64,000 nucleotides of DNA from CBDEGU01 sp965238045 (GTDB lineage: Bacteria; Acidobacteriota; Terriglobia; Bryobacterales; UBA6623), in NCBI GenBank assembly GCA_965238045.1, contig CBDEGU010000007.1, positions 372,001 to 436,000 on the forward strand. The letters run 5' to 3'. Of this stretch, positions 15,797 to 24,974 are shown piece by piece. A program made the position numbers and the translations under genes. How positions within the stretch are numbered: position 1 is the stretch's first letter; every line of letters starts with the position of its first letter. A model generated the notes under the pieces. That model was not told the origin of the DNA. It ran no database searches and worked only from the letters and a program-made list of their open reading frames with translations.

Positions 15797-17218
15797 TTAG
15801 ATGTCGAAGTACATCTCAAACTCATACGGATGAGGCCGCTGCCGAATCTGGTCGACTTCGGCCGTACGCTTGTAATCGATCCAGGTCTCGATGACCTCCT
15901 CGGTGAAGACATCATTCTTGGTCAAAAAGTCGTGATCCTTCTCGAGCGCGTCGAGGGCGCCTTCGAGCGAAGCCGGCAACGAGGGCACGTTACGCAGTTC
16001 CTCGGGGGAAAGATCATAGATGTCCTTGTCCAGCGGTTCGCCCGGATGGATCTTGTTCTGAATCCCGTCGAGCCCGGCCATCAGCATGGCCGCGAAACCC
16101 AGGTAAGGATTACAAGCTGGATCCGGCGACCGGAACTCGACCCGCTTCGTTTTGGGGTTGGCCGAGTACATCGGAATGCGGCATGCCGCCGACCGGTTCC
16201 GTCTCGAGTACGCCAAGTTCACCGGAGCCTCGAAGCCCGGAACCAGCCGCTTGAAGCTGTTGGTCGTCGGATTCGTCAGAGCCACGATGGCCGGCGCATG
16301 CTTTAGCAACCCGCCGATATAGAAGAGCGCCATTTCGCTCAACCCGGCGTACTGATCGCCGGCAAACAGCGGCGTATCGCCCTTCCAGATGCTCTGGTGG
16401 ACGTGCATGCCGCTTCCGTTGTCATTCCACAGCGGCTTGGGCATAAAGGTGACGGTCTTGCCGTGCTGGAAGGCGACGTTGCGGACCACGTACTTATAGA
16501 TCATCATGTTGTCGGCCGAGCGCACCAGTGCGTCGAACTTCTGGTCGATTTCCGCCTGGCCGCCGCTGGCCACCTCGTGGTGATGACATTCCACGTTCAG
16601 CCCGCAATGCTGCATCAGTTCGACCATCTCGGTTCGAATATCCTGATGATGATCGGTTGGCGGAACCGGGAAGTATCCCTCTTTGTATCGGGGCCGGTAT
16701 CCCAAATTATTCTCTTCCCGCCCCGAGTTCCAGCGGCCTTCTTCTGCGTCGATGTAATAGAAGCCGTAGTTGTAAGACTGGTCGAAACGGACGCTGTCGA
16801 AAATAAAGAATTCCGCTTCGGCGCCGAAGAAGGCAATATCTCCCAGCCCGGTGTACTGCAAGTAGGATTCGGCCTTCTTCGCAATCCAGCGGGGATCTCT
16901 TTCATAGTGCTGTTTGGTGATGGGGTCGACGATGTCGGCGATCAGCACGAGTGTTGGCACGGCCGTGAACGGGTCCATCATGGCGGTATTAGCGTCAGGG
17001 ACGATGAGCATGTCGCTTTCGCTGATGGCCCGCCAGCCGCGAATGCTCGAACCGTCGAATCCAAACCCTTCCTCGAAGGTTTCCTCGGTGAGCTGTTCGA
17101 TGGGATAGGTCACATGCTGCCATAGTCCCGGCAGATCGGTGAATCTCACGTCCAACATCTTGGTGTCGTTTTCTTGCGCGAACCGTAGTACATCCGCGGG
17201 GGTTCGAGTCGTACTCAT
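15797..17218 (-). CDS. glnA: Glutamine synthetase, type I
   Basis: A 473-residue GSI enzyme that makes glutamine from glutamate, ammonia and ATP. FGFDGSSIRGW, AEAEFFIFD, the metal-binding ECHHHEVASGGQAEID, NDNGSGMHVHQS and NRSAACRIP are all intact. KDIYDL places a tyrosine at residue 401 where the adenylylation site of GSI-beta enzymes lies, so regulation by GlnE-type adenylylation is likely if that enzyme is encoded. The ATG follows GGAGG at 7 bases. It stands alone with its own terminator. Upstream there is no convincing sigma-54 site, but a TATACT box lies on this strand at 17485-17490. Confidence 0.97.
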   Translation of the reverse strand: MSTTRTPADVLRFAQENDTKMLDVRFTDLPGLWQHVTYPIEQLTEETFEEGFGFDGSSIRGWRAISESDMLIVPDANTAMMDPFTAVPTLVLIADIVDPITKQHYERDPRWIAKKAESYLQYTGLGDIAFFGAEAEFFIFDSVRFDQSYNYGFYYIDAEEGRWNSGREENNLGYRPRYKEGYFPVPPTDHHQDIRTEMVELMQHCGLNVECHHHEVASGGQAEIDQKFDALVRSADNMMIYKYVVRNVAFQHGKTVTFMPKPLWNDNGSGMHVHQSIWKGDTPLFAGDQYAGLSEMALFYIGGLLKHAPAIVALTNPTTNSFKRLVPGFEAPVNLAYSRRNRSAACRIPMYSANPKTKRVEFRSPDPACNPYLGFAAMLMAGLDGIQNKIHPGEPLDKDIYDLSPEELRNVPSLPASLEGALDALEKDHDFLTKNDVFTEEVIETWIDYKRTAEVDQIRQRPHPYEFEMYFDI

Positions 17219-17876
17219 TCATTCCTCCAGAGGCCTATTCAGGTAGGGCGGTAACGTTTTAGCAGTGCACCATCGTAACACAGCGGCCACAGCCATAACC
17301 CAGTCGTATAGGCCGCATAAGAAGTTTCGATGCAGTCCCTCGGCCTGGCGCGCCCGCCGCCGCCGATCAGACCTTTTCGGTTGGAGCGTCGCCGCTGCCG
17401 GCATCACCTCTCGCTCCCTCCGCGTCGGGGAAAAGAGTCCTGATCCCAGGCGTCTCTCTGTTCCGCGAACTCGTCGAACCTTGCAGTATAAGTTATTCAA
17501 TAAAAGAGTTTTACGTCTTGTCTACATCTGACCGGGGGTAAGGGAAATTCCCGTGTACGCTAATGCGAATCGCGGATATCTGCCTCGCACCCGGGTTTTC
17601 TACTCTCAGTAATAAGGACCCAGATGTATCTTCTCGCGCGTCCCATCGGTTAAATTTCGTCAACCTCAACGGGGTTCTCTGCCGATAGCCAATATGTATA
17701 CTGCAAGCAACGGCTTTGGTTCACGCCGGCGCGTCTTCTTGCAGATTTCGGGGGTTCTCTGCCGATAGCCAATATGTATACTGCAAGCAACGGCTTTGGT
17801 TCACGCCGGCGCGTCTTCTTGCAGACGACTTGCTGTCGTGGCGGTCGCGTCATCCGCTCAAACCCGTAGGTAAGGC
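17219..17876. other. Divergent regulatory region between glnA and the Tad operon
   Basis: 658 bases without a supported gene. An AT-rich stretch lies at about 17480-17530. The 11-mer TATACTGCAAG occurs three times: once on the minus strand facing glnA (17480-17490) and twice on the plus strand facing cpaB (17697-17707 and 17777-17787). TATACT is one base from the consensus -10 box, so these may be promoters, though no good -35 hexamer is seen. Confidence 0.4.
17671..17825 (+). repeat. Perfect 75 bp direct tandem repeat upstream of cpaB
   Basis: Bases 17671-17745 are repeated exactly at 17751-17825, separated by 5 bases (period 80). Each copy contains the 11-mer TATACTGCAAG and a CTGCAAG/CTTGCAG inverted pair about 30 bases apart that could form a hairpin. 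The array ends 51 bases before the cpaB start, so it sits in that operon's control region. Complete identity implies recent duplication or active homogenisation. Confidence 0.9.
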
Positions 17877-18572
17877 ATGAAGAACAAACTCTACATCGTC
17901 ATCGGCGCCGGGCTCCTCGGGGCACTCCTTTCGACGTGGGCATTCTACAGCTACGTTTCCCAACAATTCGAAGGCCAGGCGGTGGTGGTAAACCAGGAAC
18001 AGCCCCTCGTGGTGGCGGCTCGTGAACTGCGGCGCGGCGCCAGGCTGACTAGCGAGGATATCGAGACTACTCCCATTGTGGCGACCGAACCGCCACCGAA
18101 CTCGTTTTCCGGCACCGCCCCGCTCCTGGGGCGAATCCTTCGAGACAACGTGGGGAAAGGAGAGCCCGTTTTCGAGAACGATCTGCTCGACGATCCCGAT
18201 TCCTGGCTGGCCGCCTCCATTCCGCTCGGCATGCGAGCGGTCACGGTTCACGTCGAAGAGTTTGCCGGGGTGACGCAGCTCATCGAAAAAGGCGACCACG
18301 TGGACGTGCTGGTGGCCACGCACCGGCGTGCGCCGGGTAACCGTCAGATCCGGGTGAGAACCTTGCTTGAAAATATCGAGGCCATCGCCACCGGCAGGGA
18401 ACTCTTCCAAACCGGCAAGCCCAACAGTATCCCGGTGATCACGCTGCTGGTGGAAGCCAAGGATGCCGCCACGCTTGTGCTCGCCGATCAGCGCGCTTCC
18501 ATTCGCCTGGTACCGCGCCATCCGCTCGACAACGGCGATGGAGACACCCGTGCCAGCAACGGGAGCAACTAG
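17877..18572 (+). CDS. cpaB: Flp pilus assembly protein CpaB/RcpC
   Basis: A 231-residue protein with an N-terminal membrane anchor (LYIVIGAGLLGALLSTWAFY), a SAF domain (PLVVAARELRRGARLTSEDI), and the following RcpC/CpaB domain with LGMRAVTVHVEE and GDHVDVLVATHRR. In Tad systems this periplasmic protein works with the RcpA/CpaC secretin. GGTAAGG lies just before the ATG. It is the first gene of an operon with tadA, tadB and tadC, but no secretin gene follows it, unlike the usual order. Confidence 0.9.
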   Translation: MKNKLYIVIGAGLLGALLSTWAFYSYVSQQFEGQAVVVNQEQPLVVAARELRRGARLTSEDIETTPIVATEPPPNSFSGTAPLLGRILRDNVGKGEPVFENDLLDDPDSWLAASIPLGMRAVTVHVEEFAGVTQLIEKGDHVDVLVATHRRAPGNRQIRVRTLLENIEAIATGRELFQTGKPNSIPVITLLVEAKDAATLVLADQRASIRLVPRHPLDNGDGDTRASNGSN

Positions 18573-18615
18573 CTAGCGGCAACACTCTGGCTTGCGGCGG
18601 GCCACAGGCAGACAC

Positions 18616-19959
18616 ATGGCAACCAACTCGACACCAGTGGAACCGGGCGCGGAGGAAACTTCCGCCCCCTCGAAAGAGGTGGCCGTCGCGTCGAGGGACC
18701 TTGAGTTCAAGCATGCCCTTCATCGCAAGCTTCTCGGCCGCATTAATCTTGATCGTCTCGCGGAAATCGACGCTCCCCGGGTGCGCCGCGAAGTTCGCTC
18801 CGCCCTCAGCGCCCTGGTCGCCGAGGAAGATTTTCAGGGCACCGAGAAGCAGCGGGATCTGCTCATTGATCAGGTTCTCAACGAGGTCTTCGGTCTGGGG
18901 CCACTTGAGCCCCTCATGCAGGACCCGACCGTTTCCGACATCCTAGTCACCACGCCCAAGCTTGTTTACGTCGAGCGCGGCGGCAAGCTGGTCAAAACGG
19001 CCGTACAATTCAAAGACAACGCTCACCTGCAAAGGATTATCCAAAGAATCGTTTCCCTCGGGGGACGCCGGATCGATGAATCTTCCCCGATGGTGGATGT
19101 CCGTCTGCCCGACGGCTCTCGCGTCAACGCCGTGATCGCTCCGGTCGCGGTCGATGGCCCGCTGCTTTCGATTCGGCGCTTTGCGAAGGACCCGCTGAAG
19201 GCATCGGACCTGGTCGCGACCAAAGCCCTGACCCAGCCCATGATCTCGCTGCTTGAGGCCTGCGTCCGCGCACGGCTCAATATCTTGATCGCCGGCGGCG
19301 CCGGTTCGGGAAAGACCACTCTGCTCAATATCTTGTCGGCTTTCATCCCGTCCGGCGAGCGAATCGTGACCATCGAGGACACCGCGGAGTTGCAGCTACA
19401 GCAAGAGCATGTCGCGCGCATGGAAAGCCGTCCGCCAAACTTAGAAGGCGAAGGAGCTATCGACCAGCGGCAGCTGTTGATCAATAGTCTTCGGATGCGT
19501 CCGGATCGCATCATTCTGGGAGAAGTACGCGGAGAAGAGGCGCTGGACATGTTGCAGGCTATGAACACTGGCCACGACGGATCGCTGGCCACCATTCATG
19601 CCAACAGCCCGGTGGACGCCGTCGCCCGCATGGAACTCATGGTCGGCCTCGCCAACTCGAATATTTCCAGTGCCTTGATCCGGAAGCACATCGCCTCGGC
19701 CATCGACCTTTTTATACAACTCGAACGTCTGAGCGACGGAAGCCGCCGCGTAACGCAGATCTCGGAATCGGCCGGTCTCAAGGACGGCGAAGTCGAAATT
19801 CGCGATTTATTCCGGTTCGAAAAATTCGGCGTGGACGGCGACGGACGCGTACGAGGCGCGTTTCGCGGCATGGGCGTCAAGCCGCTGTTCCTGGAACGCC
19901 TGCGGCGAAGCAACCATGCGATCCCGGAAGACATCTTCGATTCGGTGGTCGAGGTATAG
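18616..19959 (+). CDS. tadA: Tad/Flp pilus assembly ATPase TadA/CpaF
   Basis: A 447-residue secretion ATPase of the type II/IV GspE superfamily. The N-terminal domain ends with the conserved VFGLGPLEPLMQDPTVSDI; the ATPase core has Walker A GGAGSGKT (227-234), TIEDTAELQL (Asp box), Walker B RIILGEVRGEEALD, and GHDGSLATIHANSP (His box). It powers assembly of Flp pili through the TadB/TadC platform. The frame opens 8 codons earlier with a TTG; the ATG is preferred. It ends 2 bases before tadB. Confidence 0.95.
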   Translation: MATNSTPVEPGAEETSAPSKEVAVASRDLEFKHALHRKLLGRINLDRLAEIDAPRVRREVRSALSALVAEEDFQGTEKQRDLLIDQVLNEVFGLGPLEPLMQDPTVSDILVTTPKLVYVERGGKLVKTAVQFKDNAHLQRIIQRIVSLGGRRIDESSPMVDVRLPDGSRVNAVIAPVAVDGPLLSIRRFAKDPLKASDLVATKALTQPMISLLEACVRARLNILIAGGAGSGKTTLLNILSAFIPSGERIVTIEDTAELQLQQEHVARMESRPPNLEGEGAIDQRQLLINSLRMRPDRIILGEVRGEEALDMLQAMNTGHDGSLATIHANSPVDAVARMELMVGLANSNISSALIRKHIASAIDLFIQLERLSDGSRRVTQISESAGLKDGEVEIRDLFRFEKFGVDGDGRVRGAFRGMGVKPLFLERLRRSNHAIPEDIFDSVVEV

Positions 19960-19961
19960 CG

Positions 19962-20939
19962 ATGGCCGAACTCTCTGTCTACGGATTGGCATTCTTGCTC
20001 GCGTTTGCCGGCGGCTGCGGCGCCGCCTTCGCGGCATGGAGGTTCATCGCCGCCCCTCCGGCCGCCGCCCCTTCGGTCGCCGCTCCCCGGCAGTCGCTCC
20101 CCCCCCATGTCGCCGGGGACGACTCGCAAATCCTGCGCGATCCATCCTTGAGCACGCTCTCGTTCTACAACCTCCTGCTGAAGCGTCTGCGTATCGTCCA
20201 GCGTTTGGGCGACCTGATCGAGCGGGCGGACGTGTCTTGGTCGGTGGGCCGCGTCAGCGCCATGATGCTGCTGATCGGCATCGTCGTGCTCAACGTCGGG
20301 TTGCGTTTTGATTTCATGCCCGTCTTGGTGGCCATCGTTTTGGCGCTCGGCGGCGCCTCGCTGCCGCTGTTCTACCTGATCAGTCGCCGGGACCGCCGTT
20401 ACCGCGATATCGAACAGCAGCTTCCCGAGGCCCTCGACTATCTCTCTCGCGCCCTGGTCGCGGGCCACTCCCTGCCGATGGCGCTCGAACTGCTGGCCGA
20501 CGAGGCCGGCCCGCCTCTTTCCAGCGAGTTGCGCCAGGTTGTCGATGAGTATAACCTCGGCATGTCGATGGATGACGCGCTCCGCGCCCTGGCACTGCGT
20601 CTGCCGGTGGTCGACGTGCAGTTCTTGGTGTCCGCTGTCCTAACCCAGTCCCGAACGGGGGGCAATCTTCATGAGGTGCTTGAGAATCTTTCGGAAACGA
20701 TCCGTGAACGATTCGCTCTCAAAGGCCAAGTCCGCGCCCTGACCGCCAATGGCCGCATGTCCGCCATTGTTCTTAGCCTGCTGCCCATCTTGATCGGCAC
20801 GTTCATGTGGATGTTCAACCCAACCTACTTCAACATACTTATTGGCAATAGGCTGGGAATCATATTGATCACCTGCGCCGCTTTCGGGCAGATTCTCGCC
20901 TACATTGTCATCAGCAAAATCGTCGATATCAAAGTCTGA
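19962..20939 (+). CDS. tadB: Tad inner-membrane platform protein TadB
   Basis: A 325-residue protein with an N-terminal hydrophobic helix, two further helices (about residues 100-140), and a type II secretion system F domain (LPEALDYLSRALVAGHSLPMALELLADEAG), then two C-terminal helices. This is the TadB layout. It forms the inner-membrane platform for the TadA motor together with TadC. The gene begins 2 bases after tadA and ends 3 bases before tadC. Confidence 0.92.
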   Translation: MAELSVYGLAFLLAFAGGCGAAFAAWRFIAAPPAAAPSVAAPRQSLPPHVAGDDSQILRDPSLSTLSFYNLLLKRLRIVQRLGDLIERADVSWSVGRVSAMMLLIGIVVLNVGLRFDFMPVLVAIVLALGGASLPLFYLISRRDRRYRDIEQQLPEALDYLSRALVAGHSLPMALELLADEAGPPLSSELRQVVDEYNLGMSMDDALRALALRLPVVDVQFLVSAVLTQSRTGGNLHEVLENLSETIRERFALKGQVRALTANGRMSAIVLSLLPILIGTFMWMFNPTYFNILIGNRLGIILITCAAFGQILAYIVISKIVDIKV

Positions 20940-20942
20940 CCT

Positions 20943-21881
20943 ATGCCCTGGCTTCTTACCATCGCGTTCTTCCTAGTCATGTGTTCCATCGTCGCCAGCT
21001 GTGCATATTGGATTAAGACCCGCGATCTGCTGACCCCGGCTCCCGTCGCATCGGCGCCATCGTCCGGCTCGGCCTCCTCCGGGACCGATTCCGAGCCGGC
21101 GGCCTCGTTTGAGGCATTGCCGCCTTGGCTGCGAATGCTCTGCGAGACCGGAAAGAGCCTTTCGCCTGGCGAGGGCGACCGGCGCCGGCTGCGCCGGCTC
21201 CTCATCGCCGCGGGATTTCGCCAGGATTGGGCTCTGCTCGCCTACCGGGGTTCCCAAGTCGTACTGGCCCCCGCCGCCGCCGTCCTGGCGATGCTGGCGG
21301 GCGCCGGCTTGGGCTGGAACGCCGTCACCGTCGTGCTCTTGAGCATGGCTGCTTCCTATGCTGGATTTCGCCTGCCGACCATCTTGCTGAACAAAAGAAT
21401 CCGTTCTCGGCGCGCCAAACTCCATCGGGGCCTGCCAGACCTGCTGGACTTGCTGGTGATTTCGATCGAAAGCGGGCTCTCGCTCGATTCAGCCATCGCC
21501 ACGACCGCCGAGGATCTGGCCCTCGTCCATCCCACCATCAGTGACGAGCTGTTTGTCTTTGAGTACGAGCTTCGCGTCGGCACCTCACGGGGCGACGCCC
21601 TGCGAAACCTTTCCGCGCGCACGAATGAACCGGAAATGCGAAAACTCACTTCCTTGCTCATTCAAGCCGACCGTTTCGGCACCAGCATCGTCAAGGTGCT
21701 TCGTGCTCAGGGCCGCTATCTGCGTATTCGCCGCCGTCAGAGCGCCGAAGAGATGGCCCATAAAGTCGGCGTCAAGCTGATCTTTCCGATCTTCTTCCTG
21801 ATCATGCCCAGCATCTTTCTCGTCACCGCTGGTCCGGTCGTGATCAAACTGCTCACCGAAATGCGCAGCTACGCCTCCTGA
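20943..21881 (+). CDS. tadC: Tad inner-membrane platform protein TadC
   Basis: A 312-residue protein with an N-terminal helix, paired central helices, a T2SF domain (GLPDLLDLLVISIESGLSLDSAIATTAEDL) and a final ADRFGTSIVKVLRAQGRYLRIRRRQSAEEMAHKVGVKLIFP segment ending in a membrane helix, typical of TadC. It is the last gene of the operon. Pilin (flp), prepilin peptidase (tadV), pseudopilins (tadE/F/G), TadD and secretin are all absent nearby; the next gene encodes a phosphatase. Confidence 0.92.
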   Translation: MPWLLTIAFFLVMCSIVASCAYWIKTRDLLTPAPVASAPSSGSASSGTDSEPAASFEALPPWLRMLCETGKSLSPGEGDRRRLRRLLIAAGFRQDWALLAYRGSQVVLAPAAAVLAMLAGAGLGWNAVTVVLLSMAASYAGFRLPTILLNKRIRSRRAKLHRGLPDLLDLLVISIESGLSLDSAIATTAEDLALVHPTISDELFVFEYELRVGTSRGDALRNLSARTNEPEMRKLTSLLIQADRFGTSIVKVLRAQGRYLRIRRRQSAEEMAHKVGVKLIFPIFFLIMPSIFLVTAGPVVIKLLTEMRSYAS

Positions 21882-21989
21882 TCCCGGTCTCGTCGCTCTT
21901 GGCGGCCAACTTTCGCGCCGGACCTTTGCCGCCGCCGGGGTTTCGTGCTAGCATCGGGCTGCGCCGCGGCTCTGGCGGCTGCTCGTCCC

Positions 21990-23864
21990 ATGAAACCTTT
22001 CACATTCCTGCCCGCCACGCTACTGATCATCTGCCTGGCTTGCGGCTCGGCTCAGCGAACCCAAAGCGTTCCGGCCTCACCGCGCCTTACACACGGACCC
22101 ATCCTCGGCCGGCTCTCGAGCAACGGGATCGGCGTTTGGGCGCGTACTTCCCAGCCCGCCCGATTTCAGGTGCGCTATGGCACATCCCCAGAGCGGCTCG
22201 ACTCGGTTTCGAGCCCGGCCGCGACCCTCCTCGATCGCGACAACACCGCCTGGGCCGATATCTCGGGACTGCGGTCCGATACCAAGTACTATTACCGGCT
22301 CTCGCTCACCGATGGCGAAACCTCTGGCCCCGGAGGATCCTTTCGCACTCTTCCCGCGGCCGCGGACTACCGGGACCCGCAACACAACCCCAAGGGCCTG
22401 TTCAACTTCCGCTTCGAGTTCGCCTGCGGCAACAATCAGAACACCGGCAAAGGCAGCGCGTTTGGCGCCAGCCTGCCGACCTATCGCACGATGCTCGACG
22501 AGTTCCAGCGCGAGCAAGAGCGGCGGCCGATCCACTTCGCGATTCAAAACGGCGACTGGCTTTATGAGGAAAAGCGCGACTATCGGCCCGCTCAGTGGGT
22601 GGAGCAAGTCGGCATTCCCGCCAGTGAAAAGCCGCCCGTCGTCGAGATCGCACCCACCATTGTCGGCGTCTGGGAAAACTACAAGCTCTACCTCGATCGC
22701 GCGGAGAACCTGAGAGATTGGCACAGCGTGATGCCGTCATTTTTTACGTTCGATGATCATGAGATCGTCAACGACGTGTACGGCTCGGGCGAGGTCGGCC
22801 GCCGCAACCGCCGCGCGGTTTTTCGCGATATCGGGGTGCGAGCTTGGTACGACTATCTGGGCTGGAGCAACCCCATCGAGCATCAGCAGAAGATTTACAT
22901 GGGGCGCGCGGCTTTCGGCGAAGGAAGCGATATTCTGACGGATGCGAAAGCCGACTTTTCCGGCTTGGACCTCGGCCAAGCCGCCACCCTTCACGTCTTG
23001 TGGGGAACCGCCGACGCCGGGATGATGGCGGATTCGCCCAACCCCGAACTGGGCGACCCGAACTCTGGCGTCTACGAGATCGTTGAAGTGCTCGACAACC
23101 ATCGCCTGAGAATTCGCCCGCCGGCTAAGGCGCGGGGCGAAGCCTCTTACTCGATCGGCCAGATGTCGCACTTTAAGATGCGTGTTAGCAACGCCGAGTT
23201 CTTCTTCCTCGACACCCGCACGTTTCGTGAAATGCACGACGTAAGAACACCCGCCGCCAAGGGTCGCACGATGCTTGGGGCGCGTCAGAAGGCCTGGCTG
23301 AAGGAAAACATGGCCTCTAGCGACGCCGACTACTTCTTTGTTATCTCGTCTGTCAACATGATGATCCCGCATGTCGGAGGCACCGGCGCCCCGATCCCCA
23401 CCTCCAATAAGGACGACGCCTGGACCGTCTTTCTCGATGAACGCGAGGAACTGATCCACTACTGGGACTCGCTCGGCAAACCGGTGTTCGTTCTCACCGG
23501 CGATCTCCACAACAGCTTCGCCATCAAGATCACCGACCGCGTATGGGAGTTCGCCTCCGGCCCGCACAACTCCGCCAACCATCCGGCGGGGAGCGAAGCT
23601 GGACGCCCGGCCAACGGCGTCTTCAACTCTCAGGGACGCAGGGCGGACATCCGCTGGTCAAGCTACATACTCGACGACACGCCACAGGAACTGCGGAACC
23701 GTCCGGTCTACTGCGTCGTTCAATCGAACGCCGTCTTCAACAACCCTGTTCGGCAAGGCGTGGACCGCTGGGTCGCCTACCCCCGGCCGCAGGTCGTCTT
23801 CCAATACCACGACGGCGTCACCGGCGAGCTTCTCTACGCTGAATCGATTGTTGCCGGCGAATGA
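21990..23864 (+). CDS. PhoD-like alkaline phosphatase/metallophosphatase, exported
   Basis: About 624 residues. A signal peptide ends in ICLACGSAQ, perhaps a non-canonical lipobox. Then comes the PhoD N-terminal beta domain (LTHGPILGRLSSNGIGVWARTS) and the catalytic metallophosphatase domain with NGDWLYEE, FFTFDDHEIVND and LTGDLHNSFAI, which carry the metal ligands. Members of this family release phosphate from phosphodiesters or monoesters outside the cytoplasm. A region near residues 310-390 (GQAATLHVLWGTADAGMM) is an insertion relative to short PhoD proteins. A GTG 15 codons upstream is an alternative start. Confidence 0.88.
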   Translation: MKPFTFLPATLLIICLACGSAQRTQSVPASPRLTHGPILGRLSSNGIGVWARTSQPARFQVRYGTSPERLDSVSSPAATLLDRDNTAWADISGLRSDTKYYYRLSLTDGETSGPGGSFRTLPAAADYRDPQHNPKGLFNFRFEFACGNNQNTGKGSAFGASLPTYRTMLDEFQREQERRPIHFAIQNGDWLYEEKRDYRPAQWVEQVGIPASEKPPVVEIAPTIVGVWENYKLYLDRAENLRDWHSVMPSFFTFDDHEIVNDVYGSGEVGRRNRRAVFRDIGVRAWYDYLGWSNPIEHQQKIYMGRAAFGEGSDILTDAKADFSGLDLGQAATLHVLWGTADAGMMADSPNPELGDPNSGVYEIVEVLDNHRLRIRPPAKARGEASYSIGQMSHFKMRVSNAEFFFLDTRTFREMHDVRTPAAKGRTMLGARQKAWLKENMASSDADYFFVISSVNMMIPHVGGTGAPIPTSNKDDAWTVFLDEREELIHYWDSLGKPVFVLTGDLHNSFAIKITDRVWEFASGPHNSANHPAGSEAGRPANGVFNSQGRRADIRWSSYILDDTPQELRNRPVYCVVQSNAVFNNPVRQGVDRWVAYPRPQVVFQYHDGVTGELLYAESIVAGE

Positions 23865-23983
23865 GTTCTCCCCGGGGGGAGTTCCGCCGCGCGGCCGGCG
23901 AATTTCGCGCCGCGGCCGTTCAACGGATTTTTCCGCGAATGTTATGATGCTCCCAGTGATTCCCCGACCCGCCGGAGGCCTCT

Positions 23984-24913
23984 ATGAAGCGTCGTGATTT
24001 CCTTAGAAGCACTGTCGCCGGAGGCGTGGCGCTCGCCGGCGCGGCGCCCCTGCCGGCCGAAGGCTCGATGCCGATGCGCACGCTGGGCAGGTCAGGGTTG
24101 CGAGTGTCATGGTTCTGCCTCGGTGGCTTTCACATGGCCAAGGCAGGGCCCAAGAACGCCACCAGCATCATCCACAGAGCCCTCGACCTGGGAGTAAACT
24201 TCTTCGACAGCGCGCACAAGTACCACGGTGGCCTGAGCGACGAGTTCTATGGTCATGCCCTTCAAGGCGGCAAGCGCAAGCAGGCCCTGCTCATGGGCAA
24301 AGCCGAGCTGCGAGACGAGCACGGCGCTATGCGACAGCTCGAGGATACGCTCAAGCGCATGCGTACCGACTATCTCGATCTGTGGCAATGCCACGAAGTC
24401 GCCCGTATGGATGAAGTCGAGAAAATATTCGGCCCCAAAGGTTCGCTTGAGGCTTTTGTCAAAGCCAAGAAACAGGGCAAGGTTCGCCACATTGGTTTCA
24501 CCGGCCATCATGACCCGGAAGTGCACCTCGCTCTGCTGAATGGCTTCGACGGATGGGAGACGGTCCAGCACCCGCTCAATCTCGTGGATCCGCACTATCT
24601 CAGCTTTACGAAGAACGTCCTGCCGAAAGTCCAACAGAAAGGTCTGGGAACGATCGCCATGAAGACCAACGCCATGGGACCGATCCTCAACAACAAGATC
24701 GCAACGATTTCCGAATGCCTGCGATTCGCCATGTCGCAGGGTCCGAACACCATCGTTTCCGGCGTTGAGACCGCCGGGCAGCTCGAAGAGAATGTCGCGG
24801 TCATCAAACATGGCAAACCCTTCGGGAGTCAGGAACTCCGGCAACTGCTCACCCGCACGGGCAAGGGCAAGTTGGGACCGCAAATCGAGTGGTACAAAAA
24901 GAAGCCGGCCTAG
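23984..24913 (+). CDS. Tat-exported aldo/keto reductase
   Basis: A 309-residue protein starting with a twin-arginine signal (MKRRDFLRSTVAGGVALAGAAP). The AKR barrel follows: RTLGRSGLRVSWFCLGG, FFDSAHKYHGG (catalytic Asp and Tyr), LLMGKAE (Lys) and LDLWQCHEV (His), so the Asp-Tyr-Lys-His tetrad is complete. Unlike many Tat-exported AKR relatives in Acidobacteria it shows no ferredoxin-type cysteine tail. If it is truly exported it needs its cofactor bound before export. ATG is preceded by GGAGG. A cupin gene follows 61 bases later on the same strand. Confidence 0.88.
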   Translation: MKRRDFLRSTVAGGVALAGAAPLPAEGSMPMRTLGRSGLRVSWFCLGGFHMAKAGPKNATSIIHRALDLGVNFFDSAHKYHGGLSDEFYGHALQGGKRKQALLMGKAELRDEHGAMRQLEDTLKRMRTDYLDLWQCHEVARMDEVEKIFGPKGSLEAFVKAKKQGKVRHIGFTGHHDPEVHLALLNGFDGWETVQHPLNLVDPHYLSFTKNVLPKVQQKGLGTIAMKTNAMGPILNNKIATISECLRFAMSQGPNTIVSGVETAGQLEENVAVIKHGKPFGSQELRQLLTRTGKGKLGPQIEWYKKKPA

Positions 24914-24974
24914 AAGGCCGCGGCGGTAATCGGGCAGCTAAGCGCGTGCGGGAACTGGCCGCGGTTGTGGAGAA

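Noticed and set aside
17219..17500. 93-codon minus-strand frame upstream of glnA
   Set aside because: Overlaps the expected glnA promoter, Arg-rich, no Shine-Dalgarno or family.
17223..17520. Sigma-54 promoter for glnA
   Set aside because: Looked for TGGCACG-N4-TTGC on the minus strand; only poor partial matches.
17671..17825. CRISPR-like repeat
   Set aside because: Only two 75 bp copies with a 5 bp spacer; not a CRISPR array and no cas genes nearby.
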